Shown here: positions 22,498-33,700 of the stretch, piece by piece | Position numbering within the stretch: the stretch's first letter is position 1 | Layout: each line of letters begins with the position of its first letter | Assembly (NCBI GenBank): GCA_039707655.1 | Contig: CM077668.1 | Location: 398,935,630-398,999,629 of the forward strand | DNA length: 64,000 bases | Origin: Elymus sibiricus | Lineage: Eukaryota; Streptophyta; Magnoliopsida; Poales; Poaceae | Direction: 5' to 3' | Notes under the pieces: generated by a model | What the model was told of the DNA's origin: nothing | Database searches by the model: none | The model's input: the letters and a program-made list of their open reading frames with translations, nothing else | Position numbers and translations under genes: made by a program

Positions 22498-24423
22498 TGC
22501 AGGGGAACGTTGCATGGGAAACAAATTTTTTTGCTACGCACACACAAGATCTATCCATGGTGATGAGCATCTACGAGAGGGAGAGTGGATCTACATACCC
22601 TTGTAGATCGCTAAGCGGAAGCGTTAAGAAACGCGGTTGATGTAGTCGAACGTCTCTGCGATCCAAATCGCAAGTCGTCTCTCGATCCAAGCACGATCCA
22701 GCGCCGAATGGACGGCACCTCCGCGTTCAACACACGTACGGCTTGATGACGATCTCCGCCTTCTTGATCCAGCAAGAGGGAGTGGAGAAGAAGAAGAGTT
22801 CCAGCAGCACGACGGCGTGGTGGTATTGATGAAGAACTATTTCAGCAGGGCTTCGCCTAAGCACTACTGAAATTATGACGTAGGAGGAACTAGAGGTTGC
22901 CGGCACACGGCTTAGGGCAATCTAATTGTGTCTCGTGTGCTAGCCCTGCCCCTCTATTTATATGTTGAGCCTTGGGGTGTAAACTTGGAGTAAAAGCCTC
23001 CTCCAGGTCGGTTTTGCCCGCACAAGGTCGGTTTGGCCCGCAGGGAAAGAGTCCAACTCGGATCCCTGCAGTACCGCGCATAAGCGGTAGTACTGCTTAC
23101 GATAAGCGGTAATACCGCTTGACCAGCTTAAGCGGTAGTACCGCTGACGATAAGCGGTAGTACCGCTTTACCAGCTTAAGCGGTAGTACCGCTGGTACAG
23201 TAGCGGTAGTACCGCTTAACCAGCTTAAGCGGTAGTACCGCTGCTACAGTAGCGGTAGTACTGCCTTACCAGCTTAAGGCAGTAGCAAAACTTCCTTTTG
23301 CACTTTCCAATACCTCGTGGGCTTTATCCCTTTGGCCCATATTAAGTGTTGCTGCACCCGAACACTTCGGTAAACATCCGGAACCCCTTTCCGGTGAATT
23401 CCGGAACCCTTCCGGTAACCAAAAACACTATTATCACATATATCAATTTTTACCTCCGGACTATTCCGGAGATCCTCGTCATGTCCGGGATCTTATCCGG
23501 GACCCCGAACAACTTTCGGTCACCAACAAAATAACTCAACTATACTAATCGGCACCAAACGTTAAGTGTGTAGACCCTGCGGGTTCGAGAACTATGTAGA
23601 CATGACCGAGACACCTCTACGGTCAATAACCAATAGCGGGACCTGGATGCCCATATTGGCTCCTACATATTCTACGAAGATCTTTATCGTTTGAACCTCT
23701 ATGTCAAGGATTCAGTTAATCCCGTATGCTGTTCCTTTTGTTCTTCGGTATGTTACTTGCCCGAGATTCGATCGTCGGTATCTCTATACCTAGTTCAATC
23801 TCGTTACCGGCAAGTCTCTTTACTCATTCCGTAATACAAGATCTCGTGGCTAACACTTTAGTCACATTGCTTGCAAGGCTCATTTGTGATGTTGTATTAC
23901 CGAGTGGGCCCTGAGATACCTCTCCGTCACACGGAGTAACAAATCCCAGTCTTGATCCATGCCAACCCAACAGACACCCTCGGAGATACCTGTCGAGCAC
24001 CTTTATAGTCACCCAGTTACGTTGCGACGTTTGATACACACAAGGTATTCCTCTGGTGTTAGTGAGTTGCATGATCTCATGGTCATAGGAACAGATACTT
24101 GACATGCAGAAAACAATAGCAATAAACTGATACGATCATATGCTACGTTCGTAGTTTGGGTCTTGTCCATTACATCATTCTCCTAATGATGTGATCCCGT
24201 TATCAAATGAAATCTCATGTCAATGGCTAGGAAACCTTAACCATCTTTGATTAACGAGCTAGTCAACTAGAGGCTTACTAGGGACACAGTGTTGTCTATG
24301 TACCCACACATGTATTTGAGTTTCCAATCAATACAATTATAGCATGGATAATAAACGATTATCATGAACAAGGAAATATAATAATAACTAATTTATTATT
24401 GCCTCTAGGGCATATTTCCAACA
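22498..24423 (-). repeat. Right (5') LTR of the copia element
   Basis: This 1926-bp LTR has a TATA box at 22955-22962 (minus). It is almost identical by eye to 15115-17183 apart from a shorter hairpin repeat block at about 23075-23285. Confidence 0.92.
23075..23285. repeat. Hairpin minisatellite, core AGCGGTAGTACCGCT (short copy)
   Basis: Same repeat as at 15694-16045 with fewer units. The two LTRs of one element are identical at insertion, so the difference arose afterwards or by template slippage during reverse transcription. Confidence 0.85.
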
Positions 24424-27177
24424 TCTATATCACAGAGCCGAGGCGCGCAAATTGGGAGGCGATTCCGGCCTTCCGCTCCGGGCCCCCTACAAGGCTGGTC
24501 TCATGGACCAAGAAGGGCCACGACTGGGGCCCGAATAAGGAGGTGGTGCTGCTGCAGAGCCGGATTGCCAAAATGATAGAGAAGGGCGTCGCGCTGGTCA
24601 ACGTGATCCAGATCATGCTCGGCCGCCGAATTCTCCCTTTCCAGGATAGGGCTTCCCCCATGTGGGCCTATAAGCCCGGAGACCCGGCCACCGTGCGCAG
24701 CTTCTTCTGCACCTCCCACACCCAACTGTGGAGGGCGCTATTCAAGCCGCAGAAGGACTGGCCGGCCGAGGATGAAGACGTCAGACTTGACGCCGCAAAT
24801 CCCCCACGGGAGGTATGAGCAATTTTGTATGTTTTATCCGAACTGTTCCCTTTTGACAAGGTACTCAGCTTTGCTACTCTTCATCCGCAGAATTGGCTGA
24901 AGAAGGCCCAGCGGATTGACAGTCCGGCGCCGCTGCCAGAGGGACCCAGGACGCCCCTCCTGACAGCCATGTTGGCCGTGGAGCCGTACGAGGTGCCGGA
25001 ATGGAAGGAGAAGAAGAACCAACAGGGGGAGGCCAGAGAGGGCCTTCGCTCCCGAAGACCCCCGGGTGCTAGATCCGGGGACACCAATGCTCCCTCCGTG
25101 CAAGAGGAGGAGAAGGAGCAGGGAGAGGATGGGGACGAGGATGATTCCTCCCGAACAGGGAAGAGGGCGACGTCCGAGGATGCCGAGGAGGAGCCTCCTC
25201 AACCCGCTCCCAAAAGACTGTGCAAGGCCAAGGTAGCCTTGTCCGGCGATAGCTCGGCTTCTGCCGAGGACTCTGAGGCCTCCGAAGAGGTTCCTCAGAA
25301 AATTCCCAGGGCCAAGCCCCAGGCTCAAAGGTACGCGCTCTAGCGACTGCCTGACCGTCTTTAGCCGAACTGGGTTTGATACTGATCAAGCTTCCGTGTG
25401 CAATTTTGCAGTCCGCTACGCGATCTCCCCACCGACCGAGCTTCGGAGGGGGATTCTCCACTGGCGGCGCTAGCGGAGAGCGGCTTTGGATCCCGCGCCT
25501 CGCCTCCCCCGATTGTCGAGGAGGCCGGGGAGGTCCTATCAAGGAGGACCCCTCCTGCGCCGTATGCGGGGGGAGAGGGCGATACTATCATGGCCGAGGT
25601 GAACACCTCGGTCGCCGAAGACCAGGAGGGGAGGGCCCCCCTGGTGAACGAAAGGGAGGGGCTCGGATGACCCGAGCTCTCTCCAAGGACGACTCCGGAG
25701 ACGTCAAGGCGTCCAGAGTCCGGCGCTCCGGACTTCGAGAAGGAAGGAGCCGAAGTGCCGCCGCCACCCCCGCCTGCCCCAGAGCAGGCATCAACCGGGT
25801 GACCGGACGAGACGGAGGATGCTCCAACCAGCTCCTCCATCGCCTAAGAGCACCGTGCACTTATGGGCGCGGTGTTACAAAATATTCGGTCAGTGGATAA
25901 CGGGCTGAAGGAGGCCTTTAATGGCCTTCTGACCGGCTTCAAGGTGAGCGAAGTAATGCTCTTTCCTTAGAAAAATTCAGTTGTGTAAATGTATAGCCTC
26001 ATACATAGTAGCCCCCGAGACTCTGACCGGTTGAGCAAAGCCGGTCGGAGGATCAAAAATTGACATCTCGGATACTAACGTGTGTAGAATAACGCACATG
26101 CATCATCCTCGGCCGCGGCCGCCAACACCGAAGAGTTGGCCGAGCTGAATCGGAAGCTAAAGAGCTCCGAGGACGATCTGAGCCTGGTGAACAAGAGGTT
26201 CGACGAGGCGCAAGGTAAGTCCGAGCTGTGATAGTGAATACAGCCGTAGGTTTGTAAGCAGTGTTCGAAGTATCCTAACGGAGATAACCGATTGTACTGC
26301 AGCTGCCGCCGCGGAGGTCGAAAGCCTCAAGGCCGCACTGAGGACAGCTCAGGTGGATGCGGCGGCGCAAAAGTCGGCAGCCGAACAGGCGGCTGCCGAG
26401 CTAGCGGTTGTGAGAACCGCAAGTGAAAAGCACGAGGCCAGGGTGCTGGAAGTGCAGCAGGAGCTCGGGGATGCCATCACAAGGTGTGAGGCCCTCGAGC
26501 AGAAGAATAAGGAGCAGGCCGCCGAGCTGACCTCGTTGGCAGCGGTGGCTAAGGAAGCGCGGATGGAGGCGCGCGGCTATCAAGAAGAGCTCCGCCAGGT
26601 CAGGCTGATCGCGAACGGTAAGCCATACTTGCTACAATGTGTCTTTGGAGGTAACAGGTTCGCGTTACTCACGCGGGTATGGCGTTCCGCAGGCGCCTTT
26701 GCGGACCTCCCGAAGAGTGCGGCGGATGCGGCGAGGTTCTTCGCCGGCTAGGAGGGTTGGGCCGAGCAGAGGCTTTTCTGGGCGCAATTTTAAGCGCCCG
26801 AACACCCTCCCCTCCTCAACAACCAGATGAAACAGCTGATGGAGCTGCATCGGATGGCGGAGCCAGTGATGAAGGACCTCTGCGTCAAACTATGGCCGTC
26901 GGAGCCACTGCCAAGCAGCTACTTCAGTCTGGTGCAGAGGTTGTACGGCGCCCCTTCTCAGGTCGACGCCTGGAAGCGCTCCGCATGCATCGAGGGCGCT
27001 CAGATGGCCTTCGGCAAGACAATGGTACATTGGCCGAAGCTAAAGCCCACCGAGATGGCCACCGGACCTCCGCTGCCAGGGAAAGAGCATAGGCGTCCCG
27101 AGCAGTACTTTCCCGCCGTGATGGACGGTGCTCGGGCAGTAGGTGCCCAATGCCCAAAAGATGTAATTTATGAGTAG

Positions 27178-27573
27178 ATGTAGTTTCCTTGTAACCAAGG
27201 AGTTGAAACTTTTATGCGAATGCAAATTGTTCGGCTATGAACAAAGATGCTTGATTATGTTAATTTTGACTCCTGTGCGGCCGTTTGTAATCTAAAAGTT
27301 ACCAGTCGTCCGCTTCAGCCCCCTTGCAAATATTGCATGGGGTGTTTTCTCGTAATACGTAAACCCTTAGCCGACGTCTCGGTGCCCGGAGGCGGTTGTA
27401 TGTACGGAAATCCAGGCAATCAGACTATGCAGTTTTAGTGCTTTCACTTAGCTAGAGGAGCTTGATGGTGGGGGCCGGTAACAAGCCCCCGGTATTTGTG
27501 ATATTCGGACAAGCCGCGGTTGACACCATCATCACATGGTTTCTGTAACAGAGAACCCTTCGTATAACACGGA
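27178..27573 (+). other. 3' flank of the element A antisense gene
   Basis: This region is conserved with 36030-36448 of element B. It contains a short inverted repeat TCCTTG-TAAC-CAAGGA at about 27186-27201, just after the stop codon. It ends at about 27590, where element A has lost the segment present in B. No other gene is seen. Confidence 0.6.
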
Positions 27574-29031
27574 CTAACCTCCAACGATTAGGGCTCTATC
27601 TCGTCCTCGAGGGGGCGCGGGTGGGAGCTCGGTTTCCACAGCTGGCCTATCTCGTCCTCGAGGGGGACGGTCGGGCTGGTCTGCGTGAGTTCGTCTGGGA
27701 GGTATGGGCTCGAAGGCCTCATCCTCGAATTCTGGAAGGAGGCGCCGCCGTGGGTAACTCTTATATTGGCCCTGACGTTGATCGTCGAGGCCTTCTTCGG
27801 CGGCTAAGACCATCGTCCATCTGTCGTTGAGTGTATCCTGTTCGGCCCTTAGCTGTTGTTGTTTCATTCTCAAGCTTTGGGCGGTGGAGATGAGTTGCCG
27901 CTTGAATTTTTCTTGTTCCAGGGGATCCTCTGGGACGATAAAGTCTTCGGGTCCGAGGCTATCTTCCTCTTCGTATGGAGGGAGGTAATTACTGTTCTCG
28001 GAATCATCGAGGTCCTCGGGGTCACCCTGGTCCTCGTGCCCTTCAGGGGCGTCAGGTCGTTGCTCGGGTGTGTTATCGCCGAGCTCCCCCAAATTATCCG
28101 GAGTCTCATTATCTCTGGTGTTGTTTGTGTCTGTGTGATTTTCCTTGCCCTTCCCCCGCCCTCTGGCTCGCCGTTGTCGGCGTCTGGGCGGGTCTTCGAT
28201 GGTGTCATCGCCGCCCCTCTTGGTTGTGTCACCGTCCTTCATGGGGGTGTCAACCATGTAAACGTCATAGGTGGAGGTGGCGGTTCACTTTCTGGTATTT
28301 GCGGTGGCAAGGAAGGTATCCGTGTAGGGCGGGACGTCAATGTCCTCGTCCATGTCGTCAGCCTCCTCGGAGGCGTAGTCCAGCATGTCGGTTAAATCTT
28401 CGACGGTGGCTACCAAGTGGGTGGTGGGTGGGACGCAAAATTCCCCGCGGCCGGTATCCTGTCTGACCTGCTCCTGGTCCGAGGACGGGCCGTCCGCGAT
28501 ATTTATCATCTGGATCCGATCCAGCATCTCGCTTAAAATCGAGGGGTCAACCGGATCTATGTTCGGGCAGCCATCGGAGCTGTGTTCTGGCGCGCCGATA
28601 ACGGGAGTGTGTTTGGCCAAGGGCGACCCTTGGTTTTCCGGCTCCGGGGTCGGATCCAATCTCAAGGTCAGATCCGAACTGAGGCCCGCCCCGAGGACGG
28701 GGGCGGGGAAGGAATCCGAAGTCAAGGCCTCGGGGTTGATGGGTTCCTCGGGTAAGGCCGAGAACCCAGTGAAGACCAGATCGCCTCGAGCATCGGCGAC
28801 GTACTCAAGGCCGCCGAACCTGATTTCCTGCTCGGGGGCGAAGCTGCCGACCTGGTTGAGGCGACCGGTCGGATCGGCGTGCAGCACGATGCTGCCGAAC
28901 GCGAAGAGCTGGCCGGGGACGAAGATGTCCCCGCTGCGAACTCCGTTGCTGAAGAGAAGAGCTGTCCGAGGACGATGATATCCCCGCTGCAGGTTCCATT
29001 GCTGAAGAACTGTCCAGGGACAGCGAGCCAT
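27574..29031 (-). pseudogene. Gag N-terminal part of element A, broken and truncated
   Basis: The frame starts at the ATG at 29031 (MARCPWTVLQQW). It encodes an acidic, proline-rich gag N-terminus, then a basic patch (RRQRRARGRGKGKEN) and a helical segment (EQEKFKRQLISTAQSL). A TGA at 28285-28287 replaces the tryptophan codon seen in element B (NTGKWTATST); the frame continues to 27574. It ends abruptly at the deletion junction near 27590, so the capsid (MWIEDFLHHIHMARG in B), zinc-finger and protease parts are gone. Near 28920-29015 a tandem duplication of the GDI(F/I)VPGQLF segment is visible. Element A could have moved only with proteins supplied in trans. Confidence 0.75.
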
Positions 29032-29056
29032 CGATCCTTGGCGACCCACGACGGGA

Positions 29057-29074
29057 CTCTCAATGAAAGCACCA
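29057..29074 (-). other. Candidate primer binding site of element A
   Basis: The minus strand reads TGGTGCTTTCATTGAGAG one base inside the right LTR, identical in element B (40666-40683). I could not match it to a tRNA from memory. Confidence 0.55.
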
Positions 29075-29075
29075 A

Positions 29076-29560
29076 TGTCGGTACCAAAACCGGCAGATCT
29101 CGGGTAGGGGGTCCGAACTATGGGTCAAGGAGTCGATGGTAACAGGGAACGTAGAGACAGCGATTTACCCTGGTTCGGGCCCTCTTGAGGAGGTAAAACC
29201 CTACGTCCTGCTTGATTGTATTGATGTGATTGTATGAAGTTTACAGAGTTGATCTACCTCGAGATCGACTGGGCTAAAACCCTAGGTAATGATATATCCC
29301 CTTCTACGGACTAGGCCTTCTGGTTTATATAGACACCAGGAGGTCCTAGGGTTACACATGGTCGGTTACCATCAGGGGACAAACATGCCGATTATGCCAA
29401 CTGTTTCTTGGAGGAGACGCCAAGTCTTCGGAGGTTTCCTTCTGATGCACGGGGTTGTCCACAATCCGGCCTTCCATCGACGTGTAGAGGGCGGCCCACC
29501 AACCCGGCCTACGAGAGATAGGCCGGCAGCCCGAGTACCCCCTAGTCCGGGACACCCTCA
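29076..29560 (-). repeat. Right (5') LTR of element A
   Basis: This 485-bp LTR has a minus-strand TATA box at 29324-29331. It is followed by the target duplication tttgg at 29561-29565. Confidence 0.88.
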
Positions 29561-29665
29561 TTTGGTAAGGAAACATTTATATTACGTGTTGAAATTTACT
29601 GTCAATTGTCACTATGGAAAGTAATCCTTTGAGGGGTTTGTTCGGGGTATCTTCACCTCGACCGG
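29561..29665 (+). pseudogene. Sabrina-like leader and first 17 codons of gag
   Basis: The ATG at 29614 opens a frame reading MESNPLRGLFGVSSPRP, the start of the gag-pol polyprotein of the host element. It is cut at 29665 by insertion of element B and resumes at 41344. The stretch 29566-29613 continues the leader from 13542 across element A. Confidence 0.78.
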
Positions 29666-30153
29666 TGTCGGTACCAAAACCGGCAGATCTCGTGTAGGGG
29701 ATCCGAACTATGGGTCTAGGAATCAATGGGTAACAGAGAACATAGAGACGGTGATTTACTCAGGTTCGGGCCCTCTCGAAGAGGTAATACCCTACGTCCT
29801 GCTAGATTGTATTGATATGATTCTATGAAGGTTACAGAGTTGATCTACCTCGAGATCGGATGGGCTAAACCCTAGGCAATGGATATGATGATGCCCTACG
29901 GACTAAGCCTTTCTGGTTTATATAGACACCAGAAGGCCCTAGGGTTACATATGGTCGGTTACCATGAGGGGACAAACATGCCGGTCACGCCAATTATTCC
30001 TTGGAGGAGACGCCAAGTCTTCGGAGATTTCCTTCTGATACACGGGGTCGCCCACAATCCGGCCTTCCATCGACGAGTAGAGAGCGGCCCACCAGTCCGG
30101 CCTATGAGAGATAGGCCGGCAGCCCGAGTACCCCTTAGTCCGGGACACCCTCA
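29666..30153 (-). repeat. Left (3') LTR of element B
   Basis: This 488-bp LTR has a TATA box at 29917-29924 (minus). The PPT (minus GTTCGGGGGCTAC) follows at 30154-30166. Confidence 0.87.
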
Positions 30154-30596
30154 GTAGCCCCCGAACTAGTCTTCGAAGCCGAGGTAGTGGACCAGTTCCC
30201 TTCCTTCTGTGATATTGATGACCGGCTTGTATCTCCTCTGAGTCGGGTCTTTAAGTGTTGCCTGGCCGCACATGCCCCGAAATACACTTCGGCCGCCGAG
30301 GGGTATCGATAACTTAGCCCCGAAGGCCAGTCACCTCGGTATGAACAGTACCCCCATCTGACAACTTTTTACCGAAGGGTCACCATGTGCCTGGACCGCA
30401 AGTCGGTTTATGAAAAACTCGATTTGTGGTTCGAGGCGGTTTTTTCGCTGGCACGTCCCATCAACATGGAGATCGTGTCCTATTTTCAAGGGATATGATC
30501 AATAATCCACCTCATCCCATGCGCGCATAATGGCATGGTTACATGGGGAAATGGTGAGGACTGCGGCGCAGTAAAAGGACCGTGGGTTTTACAGCT

Positions 30597-30606
30597 CATA
30601 AAAAGG
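30597..30606 (+). promoter_or_regulatory. TATA-like box for the antisense gene of element B
   Basis: CATAAAAAGG lies about 125 bp before the ATG at 30729, at the position matching 14489-14498 in element A. Confidence 0.5.
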
Positions 30607-30728
30607 GGAGTGATCTCCATCATGCTCTCACTCCTGCCCTCGCCGCTGCCTTCTCCATCTTCGAGCTCTAACGCCCAGATCCACTTTCTTACCCAAGAAC
30701 CTCTCCGGCCGCCAGTTTCAATCCAGCA

Positions 30729-33700
30729 ATGGCGGGCTCCGGGTCCAAAGGCAAGTGGGAGGCATCCGTCGTCACTGAGAGCACCATCTTGGAGTTGAAG
30801 GACGCGGGCTATCTCCCTGCCAACGTCGCCCACCGCTCCCCAGAGGCCGGCCAGGTCGTCCCCACGCCCTGGCAGGGCAAGAGGGTGGTATTCCTGCCCC
30901 ACTTCATTCGAGGTCTGGGCTTTCCCCTCCATCCCTTCGTTAGGGGCCTTATGTTCTTCTACGGGCTTGATTTCCACGATCTCGCGCCGAACTCCTTCCT
31001 CCACATTTCGGCCTTCATCATCATCTGCGAGGCCTTTCTCCGAATCCGGCCACACTTAGGCCTGTGGCTGAAGATCTTCAATATCAAGCCAAAGATCGTC
31101 GATGGCCAGCAGGCGGACTGTGGAGGTGCGATGGTCAGCAAGCTCCCCCGAGTGGAGTGGCCAGAGGGCACCTTCATCAAGACCATCAAGGTCTGGCAGG
31201 AGGAATGGTTCTACATCACCGAGCCGAGGAGCGCGGATTGGGGGGCGATTCCAGTCTTCCGATCCAGACCCCCTACGAGGCTGGTCTCATGGACCAAGAA
31301 AGGCCTCGACTGGGGGGTGAACAAGGAGGTGGTGCAGCTGCAGAGCCGGATCGCCAAGATGATAGAGCAGGGCGTCGAGCTGCCCAACATGATCCAGATC
31401 ATGCTCGGCCACCGAATCCTCCCATGCCAGGACAGGGCCTCCCCCATGTGGGCCTACAAGCCCAAAGACCCGGCCACCGTGCGCAACTTCTTCTGCACCT
31501 CCCATGCTCAGCTGTGGAGGGCGCTGTTCAAGCCGCAGAAGGACTGGCCGGCCGAGGAGGAAGACATCAGACTTGCCGCCCCAAATCCCCCACGGGAGGT
31601 ATGACTAATTTTGTTCTTATACCCGAACTATTCCCTTTTGATAAGGTACTTAGCTTCTTTACTTCCCATCCGCAGAACTGGCTGAAGAAGGCCGAGCGGA
31701 TCAACAGTCCGGCGCCGTTGCCAGAGGGGCCTAGGACACCCTTACTGACAGCCATGTTGGCCGTGGAGCCATACAAGGCGCCGGTGTTAGGGAACGCAGT
31801 AGAAAACAAAAAAATTCCGACCTACGCACCAGCCCAGGACCACTATGAAGACTGCATACAAGGTTTGATCTTTTTCGTTACCGACTCGTAGCGCAGCGGA
31901 AGTAGAGTCGATGACGATCGGCGGTGCAGATCCCCGCAGCTAGGATTTACAACCTCCCAACCGCGAGGATGTATACCCTCATCCGCCCCCCGGACAGCCC
32001 TCCGGGAGGCGGTCGGACAGTCCCCCGGACGGTGTCACAGACAGCCCTTCGGGAGGACCATCGAAACTCGGACGGTCACTCGGACAGCCCTTCGGGAGGA
32101 CCCTCGAAACTCGGACAGTCACTCGGACAGCCCTTCGGGAGTCACTCTCAAACTAAGACCGAAACTATGATCTCTCTACAGAGTTGCACACATACGGTCT
32201 CAACTATCCGGCAGGGCATCGCCGTCCAGAACTAGTTCCTGCCGGAACCCAGACAGCCTTTTGGCTCTACGAAACTATTTCGCTGGGAGGGAGAGAGAAG
32301 CCTGACAAGTCTATGGCATGTGTATGAGAGCAAGGATGAGGTTTGGGCAGCCCCCTCACCTCCTATTTATAGGAAAACCAAGGGGTATGATGGGCATTCA
32401 AAAATACCAAAAGTACCCCCACTTTATGTCCCACATAAAGGGCATAAGAGGGAAAAGAAGTGCCATGTGGAGCTCCATGAGGGAGCCCCTCCTTTGGCCG
32501 GCCAACCCCTAGGCCCCCCCCAAGGGGGTTCCTTGGTCCCCACACCTTCTAGAAGCCTTTTGGAAAATATCCCAAAAGGTGGTTTTCCATAAATATCCCA
32601 AAAAGCACTTTCACTATTCACGACGACATTTTTCAGCGTCCGGTCGAACTGAAAATATTTATGTGGGCTTAGAACATTTCCAGTACCCACTAAAATAATT
32701 TTCAATGCGATCCGGAACAATTCCGGATTAGTGATTTTCATCTGCGAAAAGCATCCGAAGCGGTTCCGGCAGCTCCGGAACATTTCCGGTTTTTCTTCCG
32801 GAAAATTCCCAGAAGTTTCCAGAATGATTCTGGCACCCTCCAAGAATTATCAGGCATGTGCCGAAACCAATTTGACTTAATGGTATCCCCTGAAACAACT
32901 TTTCAGTTTTACCGAAACTGTTCCGGTGTTCTCTCTGCGGAACTTTTCCGGTGTCCGAAACTTTTCCGGTGTCCGAAACTTTTTCGGTGATTTTCTCTCA
33001 GACTCCCTGTCTAGTATTCAACAGATAGATGACCCTTAAGCGTGTGACCCTATAGGTTCGGTGAAGTATAGACATGACCCGGAACCCCTTCCGATCAATG
33101 ATCAACATCGGAGCCGTGGACACCCATATTGACCCCTATACCCACACGAATGAATATTCGAGTGAACCTCCAGTTGCCGTGTGCTATTCCTGTTGCTTCG
33201 CGATATGTTACAAATACCCGAGGTGAGACATGTTGGCATCCCCGTGGATCAACAACTTGTCCACTATGCCAGTTACCTCGTTACCGGTATTGTTCTCTTT
33301 TCTCGTTCCCGTGTTCCGGCATCCCTGTGATCAAATCACAAAGTGTCTGGCCAGACGATGATGGATACCGTAACACCGAGAGGGCCTAGAGATATCTTTC
33401 CATCGTCGGAGGAGCAAATCCCAATCTTGAGCTATCAAGTTACTTGACATACTTTTCCGTGAACCCGTAAGCCGCCGTAATAGCCACCCAGTAACGGATG
33501 ACGTTTAACAAACCCCAAAGTTCACGAAGCAAGCACGAAGGAACTCGATACTCTCATGGTCTAAGGAATTATGCAAACATTAACTATCTCTGTGTTATAA
33601 ACCATTAACTAGTGACGAATGTATCTCATAGCATAACATCAGTTCGGGTCGATTCAACACAAGTGTTCTACCAACATTGCGCCCTCAAAATTGCCGGCAT

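Larger units (their letters stand above)
15115..24423 (-). mobile_element. Angela/BARE/WIS-like Ty1/copia retrotransposon
   Basis: The minus strand begins TGTTGGAAATATGCCC, the classic Triticeae Angela/BARE/WIS LTR start. The target duplication tctat is perfect (15110-15114 and 24424-24428). LTRs are 15115-17183 (2069 bp) and 22498-24423 (1926 bp); by eye only a few substitutions separate them, and the length difference comes from hairpin repeats, so insertion is recent. Order in sense orientation: PBS, leader of about 1.3 kb, gag, PR, IN, RT, RH, PPT. It is inserted in exon 1 of the element A antisense gene. Confidence 0.93.
14629..27177 (+). pseudogene. Antisense ORF (PF04195-type 'putative gypsy type transposon') of element A, six exons, broken
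   Basis: I infer exons 14629-15114 plus 24429-24812 (split by the copia insertion), 24891-25330, 25412-25943, 26100-26214, 26303-26617 and 26693-27177. Exon 1 (870 bp without the insertion) encodes a protein starting MAGSGSKGKWEAS and resembles the plant retroelement family PF04195. Exons 2-3 are acidic and disordered, exons 4-5 encode a coiled coil, and exon 6 a conserved domain ending QCPKDVIYE. Intron phases 0,2,0,1,1 keep the frame. Antisense ORFs of this kind are known from Tat-lineage gypsy elements; their role is unknown. Damage: TAG at 14773, TGA at 25668, a lost exon-4 acceptor (AG to AT at 26098-26099), TAG at 26749 and TAA at 26791. In each stop case element B has CAG, CGA or CAA. 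Confidence 0.75.
13543..29560 (-). mobile_element. Element A: non-autonomous Tat-like gypsy retrotransposon with antisense ORF
   Basis: The element starts TGTCGGTACC and ends GACACCCTCA, flanked by the 5-bp duplication tttgg (13538-13542 and 29561-29565). LTRs of 485 bp lie at 13543-14027 and 29076-29560, with about ten differences by eye. A candidate PBS sits beside the right LTR and a PPT beside the left one, so sense is minus. Gag is encoded on the minus strand (27574-29031), and a long interrupted ORF lies on the plus strand (14629-27177). RT, RNase H and integrase are absent. Compared with element B, about 2.8 kb covering the gag capsid and protease region is missing at about 27590. An Angela-like copia element is nested inside (15115-24423). 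Confidence 0.87.

Noticed and set aside
24834..28978. Long minus- and plus-strand frames opposite the antisense gene and gag of element A (for example 24834-25328 minus, 28385-28978 plus).
   Set aside because: They are GC-rich shadows of the real exons; stops and frames are not conserved with element B.
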